19,168 nucleotides of DNA, taken from positions 1 to 19,168 of the forward strand of contig CAZJJK010000059.1 of NCBI GenBank assembly GCA_964546285.1, written 5' to 3'. The notes below the pieces were generated by a model, which did no database searches, was not told the DNA's origin, and was given only the letters and a program-made list of their open reading frames with translations. A program made the position numbers and the translations under genes. Of this stretch, positions 14,838 to 19,168 are shown piece by piece; position 1 is the stretch's first letter; the number at the start of each line of letters is the position of its first letter. The stretch comes from CAZJJK01 sp964546285 (GTDB lineage: Bacteria > Spirochaetota > Spirochaetia > Treponematales > Breznakiellaceae).

Positions 14838-16289
14838 ATGTCAGTCCGCGCTTTTCCTATCAATCTTGTAGCGTCGCGTTTTCATCTGGTTGGTATAAAA
14901 GGGACCGGCATGAGCGCGTTGGCTGAATTGCTGCATGAAGCGGGCGCCCGCGTCAGCGGTTCGGATGTCGCTGATGAATTCTATACGGACGCTATCCTCA
15001 GCCGGCTCGGTATCCCGTATACGGTGGGCTTTGACGCGGCGGACTTGCCGGCTAATATCGATGTGGTCATACATTCAGCGGCTTATACTCCTGACTTGAA
15101 TCCACAGTTGCGCGCGGCGGCGTCACGCGGTCTGCCTCTGTTCAGATACACACAAGCTCTTGGCGCCTTGTCTACCCAGTATGATTCTATAGGAATAGCC
15201 GGCGTCCACGGCAAGACAACGACGACGGCGTTGATAGGAATACTCTGCCAAGCGCTTGCCGTACCGGCCAAGATTGTTGTTGGCGGCGCGGTTGGGGATT
15301 TTGGCGATCGATCAACCCTCAATGTAGGCGGTCGTTACTTGATAGCCGAAACCTGCGAATATCGTCGGCATTTCCTTGATTTTAGACCGAGACGCATAAT
15401 CGTCACGAGTGTGGAAAGTGAGCATCAGGATTATTTTAAGAGCTACGATGATATTCTTGACGCGTTTGTGTCGTACGCGCTTTCTTTGCCGCAAGGCGGC
15501 GAATTGATCTATTGCGCCGATGATAGAGGCGCTGTCCAAACGGCTAAAATTGCCGCTGAGAAAAGAGCTGACTTGGTTTTGACGCCCTATGGCGAAAAGG
15601 CCGATGGCGCTTTCAAAATAGAAGCCTTAAGCACGGCAAACGAACGGACACGCTGGCGGCTAGCTTCCCTGCCTATCGAATTTGAGCTCCGGGTGCCGGG
15701 TAGACATGTCGCCTTAAACGCGAGCGCCGCGCTGGCCTTAGTCTCTTCTCTTATCCGTGCCGAATTTGGTGAAAATCCTTGGGTCGATGAACGAATTAAA
15801 GCCGCCGCGTCCGCTCTGATTTCTTTCCACGGCGTAAGGCGCCGTTCGGAAATTATTGGTGAGGCTGGGGGCGTTTTAATAATGGATGATTATGGCCATC
15901 ATCCAACCGCTATCAGGACAACTCTAGCCGGTTTAAAGGCGTTTTATCCAAATAGACGTTTAGTAGTGAGTTTTATGTCTCATACCTATTCTAGAACGGA
16001 AGCTCTTTTGGATGATTTCGCCGCTTCGTTTATTGACGCTGACCGGGTGTATCTGCATAAGATTTATCCCTCAGCCCGGGAAAGCGCGTTTGGCAGGATA
16101 AGCGGGCGAACGCTATATGAACGCGCTTTAGCCGCCGGCGCAAAGGCGTCTTATATAGAAGAACCCATGGATGCCGTTTCAACTATTGTTAGGGATAGTC
16201 AAAAGGGTGATCTCTTTCTTACCATGGGCGCCGGTGATAACTGGAAAATTGGACGGGCTGTTTTTTCGGCTCTAACTAAAAAGGGGTAA
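14838..16289 (+). CDS. murC: UDP-N-acetylmuramate--L-alanine ligase
   Basis: MurC adds L-alanine to UDP-MurNAc, the first peptide step of peptidoglycan synthesis, in the cytoplasm. From the ATG at 14838 the product has 483 residues: an N-terminal Rossmann domain (FHLVGIKGTGMSALAELL, about 15-32), the ATP loop GVHGKTTTT (122-130), the AETCEYRRHFLDF segment in place of the common EADESD form, and the C-terminal MDDYGHHPTAI and FMSHTYSRTEAL blocks. A start at 14760 would add 26 residues without family likeness and would include a terminator-like hairpin. No ribosome site precedes either ATG. yicC follows after 9 bases. Mpl, a relative that recycles wall peptide, is the alternative but fits less well. 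Confidence 0.93.
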   Translation: MSVRAFPINLVASRFHLVGIKGTGMSALAELLHEAGARVSGSDVADEFYTDAILSRLGIPYTVGFDAADLPANIDVVIHSAAYTPDLNPQLRAAASRGLPLFRYTQALGALSTQYDSIGIAGVHGKTTTTALIGILCQALAVPAKIVVGGAVGDFGDRSTLNVGGRYLIAETCEYRRHFLDFRPRRIIVTSVESEHQDYFKSYDDILDAFVSYALSLPQGGELIYCADDRGAVQTAKIAAEKRADLVLTPYGEKADGAFKIEALSTANERTRWRLASLPIEFELRVPGRHVALNASAALALVSSLIRAEFGENPWVDERIKAAASALISFHGVRRRSEIIGEAGGVLIMDDYGHHPTAIRTTLAGLKAFYPNRRLVVSFMSHTYSRTEALLDDFAASFIDADRVYLHKIYPSARESAFGRISGRTLYERALAAGAKASYIEEPMDAVSTIVRDSQKGDLFLTMGAGDNWKIGRAVFSALTKKG

Positions 16290-16298
16290 GGCATTTTT

Positions 16299-17165
16299 AT
16301 GAAGAGCATGACTGGATACGCTTATAAAGAAAGCGCTTCTGAGCGCTTCAATATTTCTTTGGAGATCAAGGCTTACAATAATCGTTTTCTAGATGTCTTT
16401 GTCACAGTCCCGTCCTTTTTATCTCCTCTGGAACCTCGTTTGCGCGAATTGGTGGCTCAGGGTTGTCAACGGGGCAAGGTAGAAGTTATTGTCCGCGTTA
16501 AGGAAATGGCGGTTCCCGCTCAGGTTACGGTGGATACCATAAACGCCAAAGCCTACTATGACGCGATCAACGCTTTGGCGTCGGATTTGGGTGTTGTTGA
16601 AAAAGTGGGTCTTGATACCATTTTATCGCTGGAAGGGGTTCTTACATCGGAACGACGCCGCGATCCAGAGGACTATTGGGCGGTTCTTGTTTCCCTTTTT
16701 GAGGCGGTTTTCGCTGAATTTGAGGCTTCGCGGATTAGAGAGGGGAAAGCGACTGAACGCGATATTCTTAAGCATATCGGCATTATAGAAAGCTTTCTAT
16801 CCTCCGTAACAAGTCAAGCGCCGCTCTTGGAACAAAATATTAAGGATAATTTACGTGCCCGTTTCCGCGACACGCTCGGCGATCTTGTTGATGAAAACCG
16901 AGTTCTGGCTGAAACCGCCATTTTGCTGATGAAGTACACTATCTCGGAAGAGCTTTCCCGTCTCAAAGCGCATTTGGATGATTTTCGCGCTGAAATTACG
17001 CGTAATCCCGCGCCTGGGAAAAAACTGGATTTTTTATGTCAGGAAATGAATCGAGAAATCAATACCATCGGTTCAAAGAGTCCCCAGTTGGATGTTTCTC
17101 GGGCGGTTGTCGAAATGAAAAACGCCTTGGAAAATATACGGGAACAGCTTAGGAATGTGGAATGA
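16299..17165 (+). CDS. yicC: YicC-family endoribonuclease
   Basis: The 288-residue product matches the YicC family end to end: MKSMTGYAYKE at the start, SLEIKAYNNRFLDV, and the C-terminal DUF1732 block GKKLDFLCQEMNREINTIGSKS. E. coli YicC is reported to be an RNase that acts on small RNAs; whether this holds here is inference. It lies 9 bases after murC, with AAGGGG about 10 bases before the ATG. Its stop overlaps the cmk start (ATGA at 17162-17165), which suggests coupled translation. Confidence 0.95.
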   Translation: MKSMTGYAYKESASERFNISLEIKAYNNRFLDVFVTVPSFLSPLEPRLRELVAQGCQRGKVEVIVRVKEMAVPAQVTVDTINAKAYYDAINALASDLGVVEKVGLDTILSLEGVLTSERRRDPEDYWAVLVSLFEAVFAEFEASRIREGKATERDILKHIGIIESFLSSVTSQAPLLEQNIKDNLRARFRDTLGDLVDENRVLAETAILLMKYTISEELSRLKAHLDDFRAEITRNPAPGKKLDFLCQEMNREINTIGSKSPQLDVSRAVVEMKNALENIREQLRNVE

Positions 17166-17720
17166 CAAAGAGCGGGCTAAAGATAGCGATTTCCGGAAAA
17201 AGCGGCTGCGGTAATACCACGGTAAGCCGTTTATTGGCGGAACGCTTGGGGCTTCGGTTTATCAATTTTACTTTTAGGAATTTAGCGGCGGAGCATGACA
17301 TCGATTTAGAAGAAGTGATGCGGCGCGCCAGCCAGGACGATTATTGGGATAAAGCGGTAGATGAACGACAGGTGGCTATGGCGCGTCAAAATGGAGGCTG
17401 TGTGCTGGGTTCGCGTTTGGCTATTTGGATGTTGCCGGAAGCGGATTTGAAAGTGTATTTGAAGGCCAGCCCCGTGGTGAGAGCTGGACGCATTCAAAAA
17501 CGAGAGGGCGGCGATTTAGAGCGAATTACTTCTTTTACATTAGAGAGGGATAGACAGGACAGTGAAAGATACAAAAAATTATATGGCATAGATAACGATG
17601 ATTATAAAAGCGCGGACCTTGTTATTGATACGGATGAGCTTAATCCGAATCAAATCAAGACGCGTATTATTGACTTCTTAATAAAGCGCGGTCAATTAAC
17701 GAGCGCTATTTCCGCCACTA
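17162..17720 (+). CDS. cmk: Cytidylate kinase, short archaeal-type, C-terminus at gap
   Basis: This kinase phosphorylates CMP/dCMP to the diphosphate for nucleotide recycling. The visible 186 residues are nearly a whole protein of the short CMP kinase type first seen in archaea: P-loop SGKSGCGNTT (11-20), DERQVAMARQNGGCVLGSRLAIWM in the middle (compare VVLEGRLAGWM in archaeal enzymes), ADLKVYLKASPVVRAGRIQKREG, and RYKKLYGIDNDDYKSADLVIDT near the end. No stop codon is seen before the Ns, so a few residues are missing. It overlaps yicC by 4 bases. The frame happens to stay open through the Ns into mutY, but these are two separate proteins. Confidence 0.88.
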
Positions 17721-17820
17721 NNNNNNNNNNNNNNNNNNNNNNNNNNNNNNNNNNNNNNNNNNNNNNNNNNNNNNNNNNNNNNNNNNNNNNNNNNNNNNNN
17801 NNNNNNNNNNNNNNNNNNNN
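17721..17820. other. Assembly gap (100 N)
   Basis: Exactly 100 N, a placeholder join. It hides the end of cmk and the start of the mutY-type gene. About 65-75 residues of the glycosylase should be there, including the helix with its catalytic Glu, so the real gap should exceed 200 bases. Confidence 0.95.
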
Positions 17821-17821
17821 A

Positions 17822-18448
17822 GCTTCTTTGGAAAGCGTTCTACGCGAATGGAGCGGTCTGGGCTATAATCGCCGCGCGAAATATCTTTATAACTGCGCTC
17901 TTATCCTTGTTGATCGCTATGAGGGCTTAGTGCCTAAGGATGTCGAAGTATTGAATTCTTTGCCGGGCATTGGCGCTTATACGGCTAGGGCTATAGCCTG
18001 TTTCGCTTATGGCGTGCCGTTGGTCTTTATTGAGACGAATATCCGTGCGGTTATTCTCCATTTCTTTTTTCATGAACGATGCGATATAAAGGATTCTGAA
18101 CTAATACCGTATGTAGAAGCCACTCTTGATTATGATGATCCGCGCCGTTGGTATTGGGCTCTTATGGATTATGGCGCCGCGCTAAAAAAGCTTGGACCTA
18201 ATCCCGCGCGGCGCGGCGCGGCATACGCGAAACAAGCCACTTTCCGTGGGTCCAACAGAGAAGCGAGAGGCGTCATTTTAAAACACCTAGCTAGAGCGGG
18301 AAACGCTCATATAAGCGATATAGCCGCAACCTCAGGCATAGAAAACGAGAGGCTCATCGCCGCTGTTGAAACGCTGTGTCGCGATGGCTTGGTCTCTGAA
18401 AAAAATGGCCTTTACCGAGCGGGCGAGATCCCGCCTGGCCGTCCGTGA
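17822..18448 (+). CDS. mutY: MutY-type HhH-GPD DNA glycosylase, N-terminus lost in gap
   Basis: This DNA repair enzyme most likely removes adenine opposite 8-oxoguanine or a related mispaired base. The visible 208 residues include EWSGLGYNRRAKYL, the helix-hairpin-helix LNSLPGIGAYTARAIACFAYG, and YWALMDYGAALKKLGPNPARR. The catalytic Asp of classical MutY (VDTNV or LDGNV) is Glu here (FIETNIRAVILHFFF). The four-cysteine iron-sulphur cluster and the C-terminal NUDIX-like domain are absent, and the protein ends in a winged-helix-like part (about the last 60 residues). This fits a divergent MutY-like subfamily seen in various anaerobes and archaea, so the specificity is less certain than the fold. 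Confidence 0.82.
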   Translation, partial: ASLESVLREWSGLGYNRRAKYLYNCALILVDRYEGLVPKDVEVLNSLPGIGAYTARAIACFAYGVPLVFIETNIRAVILHFFFHERCDIKDSELIPYVEATLDYDDPRRWYWALMDYGAALKKLGPNPARRGAAYAKQATFRGSNREARGVILKHLARAGNAHISDIAATSGIENERLIAAVETLCRDGLVSEKNGLYRAGEIPPGRP

Positions 18449-18451
18449 TTG

Positions 18452-18482
18452 GAAGGCGAAGCCTTCTCCCGCTTGCTGCGGG
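18452..18482. terminator. Twin hairpins between mutY and the unknown minus-strand gene
   Basis: GAAGGC/GCCTTC (18452-18457 and 18461-18466) and CCCGC/GCGGG (18468-18472 and 18478-18482) stand back to back, 3 bases after the mutY stop. Neither strand has a T run, so termination here is only likely by position between convergent genes. Confidence 0.4.
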
Positions 18483-18515
18483 GTATCCTTTACCAGACCT
18501 TAGACGGCTTAAGAA

Positions 18516-18758
18516 TCAGCTGGTTCGCGAAAAGCCTAGCTTCATCCTTCCGGAAGCGGTGAATGGATCGATCTTGCCATTTTGAAGGCATATAAGCTGT
18601 TTCGCCTTATCACGTTTTATGGCGAAGGCTTTTTTATTAAGCGTTTCGTTTTCGATTAATAGTTCAATGCTTCGGGCTGACGACTCGTCATACGCCGTTT
18701 TTTCATTTTTCCCAAACGCTTCTTTGATTTGCGTTAACAAACCCTTGTCAAATTCCAT
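18516..18758 (-). CDS. Small uncharacterised protein
   Basis: An 80-residue, charged, soluble protein that I do not recognise. The first 60 residues look helical (IKEAFGKNEKTAYDESSARSIELLIENETLNKKAFAIKRDKAKQLI), then comes a short LQNGKIDPFTASGRMKLGF end. GGAGG at 6 bases before the ATG is a clear ribosome site, which supports a real gene. A TATAAT on the minus strand (18839-18834) and a palindrome at 18809-18825 lie upstream. It could be the intact small protein or a truncated remnant of a longer one. Confidence 0.55.
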   Translation of the reverse strand: MEFDKGLLTQIKEAFGKNEKTAYDESSARSIELLIENETLNKKAFAIKRDKAKQLICLQNGKIDPFTASGRMKLGFSRTS

Positions 18759-18808
18759 ATAACCTCCAGAAAGCGCCGGTACCGGGTCAAGAGGCGTGAG
18801 GCAACGTT

Positions 18809-18825
18809 GATTAGGGTACCTAATC
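18809..18825. promoter_or_regulatory. Operator-like palindrome upstream of the small minus-strand gene
   Basis: GATTAGG-GTA-CCTAATC is a perfect 7-bp inverted repeat. With the -10 TATAAT at 18839-18834 (minus strand), transcription would start near 18827, so the palindrome would cover the first transcribed bases. Confidence 0.4.
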
Positions 18826-18888
18826 GATTTATCATTATATCATAGTTTTAATGACGAGAGCCTATTTATAGTGGCTTATGTAAATTCA

Positions 18889-18917
18889 TTGACACACCGC
18901 TGTCTATCGCGTACTAT
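18889..18917 (+). promoter_or_regulatory. Sigma-70 promoter of the repeat-tRNA-Gly transcript
   Basis: TTGACA (18889-18894), a 17-base spacer and TACTAT (18912-18917) make a near-consensus promoter. Transcription would start near 18924, within a short hairpin (CGCCAA 18918-18923 / TTGGCG 18933-18938). The next gene is tRNA-Gly, about 190 bases on. Confidence 0.75.
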
Positions 18918-18944
18918 CGCCAATGTAAAATTTTGGCGTAAATA

Positions 18945-19116
18945 GCGGCTATCGTACAGACCCGCGCGTCTCTGCGCGGGATGAACGACAGCTACCTTGA
19001 AATACGGTCGCTTTAGCGACCACAAATATCGCGGCTGTCGTACAGACCCGCGCGTCTCTGCGCGGGATGAACGACAGCTACCTTGAAATACGGTCGCTTT
19101 AGCGACCACAAATATC
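18945..19116 (+). repeat. Two 86-bp tandem repeats before tRNA-Gly
   Basis: Unit 1 is 18945-19030 and unit 2 is 19031-19116. They differ by one base (A/G at the seventh position of the unit). A third, partial copy is the first 12 bases of the tRNA itself (19117-19128). Each unit can fold twice: CCCGCGC-N6-GCGCGGG inside an outer stem GCTGTCGT / ACGACAGC (perfect in unit 2), and GGTCGCT-TT-AGCGACC. No protein is coded here. The stretch 18759-18888 holds only the promoters and the palindrome listed separately. Confidence 0.9.
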
Positions 19117-19168
19117 GCGGCTGTCGTATAACGGCTATTACCCCAGCCTTCCAAGCTGGAGACGTGGG
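19117..19168 (+). tRNA. tRNA-Gly(TCC), 3' end cut by the window
   Basis: The last 52 bases follow a bacterial tRNA-Gly base for base in layout: acceptor 5' strand GCGGCTG, TC, the D arm GTATAACGGCTATTACC, the anticodon arm CCAGC-CTTCCAA-GCTGG with anticodon TCC, then a variable loop and the first T-stem bases GTGGG. E. coli glyT has the same spacing throughout. The T loop, the acceptor 3' strand and any encoded CCA lie outside the window. It reads tRNA-Gly for GGA/GGG codons. Confidence 0.93.

Noticed and set aside
17162..18448. Apparent kinase-glycosylase fusion protein
   Set aside because: The frame is open only because of the 100 N. The kinase part is nearly a full-length CMP kinase, and the glycosylase part lacks an N-terminal region that must be in the gap.
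18945..19116. CRISPR array
   Set aside because: Only two adjoining copies of 86 bp with no unique spacers, ending in a tRNA gene.
18876..19154. Open frame of 92 codons on the minus strand across the tandem repeats
   Set aside because: The protein is a repeated segment produced by the 86-bp unit and runs antisense through the tRNA-Gly gene; there is no ribosome site.

Overview
The window looks like a piece of a draft spirochaete genome, most likely Treponema-like and possibly of the termite-gut type. This is inference from protein style and gene content: a type III glutamine synthetase, a short archaeal-type CMP kinase, a Treponema-style MurC, and a ZapA gene beside infC-rpmI-rplT. No taxonomic marker such as 16S rRNA is present. 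Two runs of exactly 100 N (9360-9459 and 17721-17820) are scaffold joins. Each interrupts two genes, and each must hide more than 100 real bases.

Region 1 (1-6350) is a nitrogen-assimilation module. A NifA-like sigma-54 activator (382-1971) is followed by amtB (2305-3630), a PII protein gene glnK (3642-3983) and a type III glutamine synthetase glnN (4156-6276). Very good -24/-12 sigma-54 promoters stand just before amtB (2256-2271) and glnN (4108-4123), and strong terminators close glnK and glnN. A short dyad, TACA-(A/T)4-TGT, occurs in all three upstream regions and is a candidate activator site. The simplest reading is that the activator senses nitrogen status, perhaps through PII, and switches on ammonium uptake and assimilation. 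No nif structural genes are in the window.

Region 2 (6400-9030) holds a small conserved-looking protein, a membrane-anchored winged-helix-like protein on the minus strand, and a tight pair: a cytoplasmic parvulin prolyl isomerase and a GAF/HD-GYP cyclic-di-GMP phosphodiesterase.

Region 3 (9030-12570, minus strand) reads infC-rpmI-rplT-(coiled-coil protein)-zapA, then manA and a UPF0178 (YaiI/YqxD) gene broken by the first gap. infC uses TTG as start behind a strong Shine-Dalgarno and has a leader with competing pairings.

Region 4 (12600-18500) has an RluA-type pseudouridine synthase convergent with and overlapping folC, then murC-yicC-cmk-mutY on the plus strand, with the second gap between cmk and mutY. 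The promoters of the rluA-type gene and murC place the predicted transcript start on the ATG itself, which suggests leaderless mRNAs.

Region 5 (18516-19168) has a small unknown minus-strand gene with an operator-like palindrome. Diverging from it, a near-consensus sigma-70 promoter reads through two 86-bp tandem repeats into a tRNA-Gly(TCC) cut by the window end. Each repeat unit starts with the first 12 bases of that tRNA.
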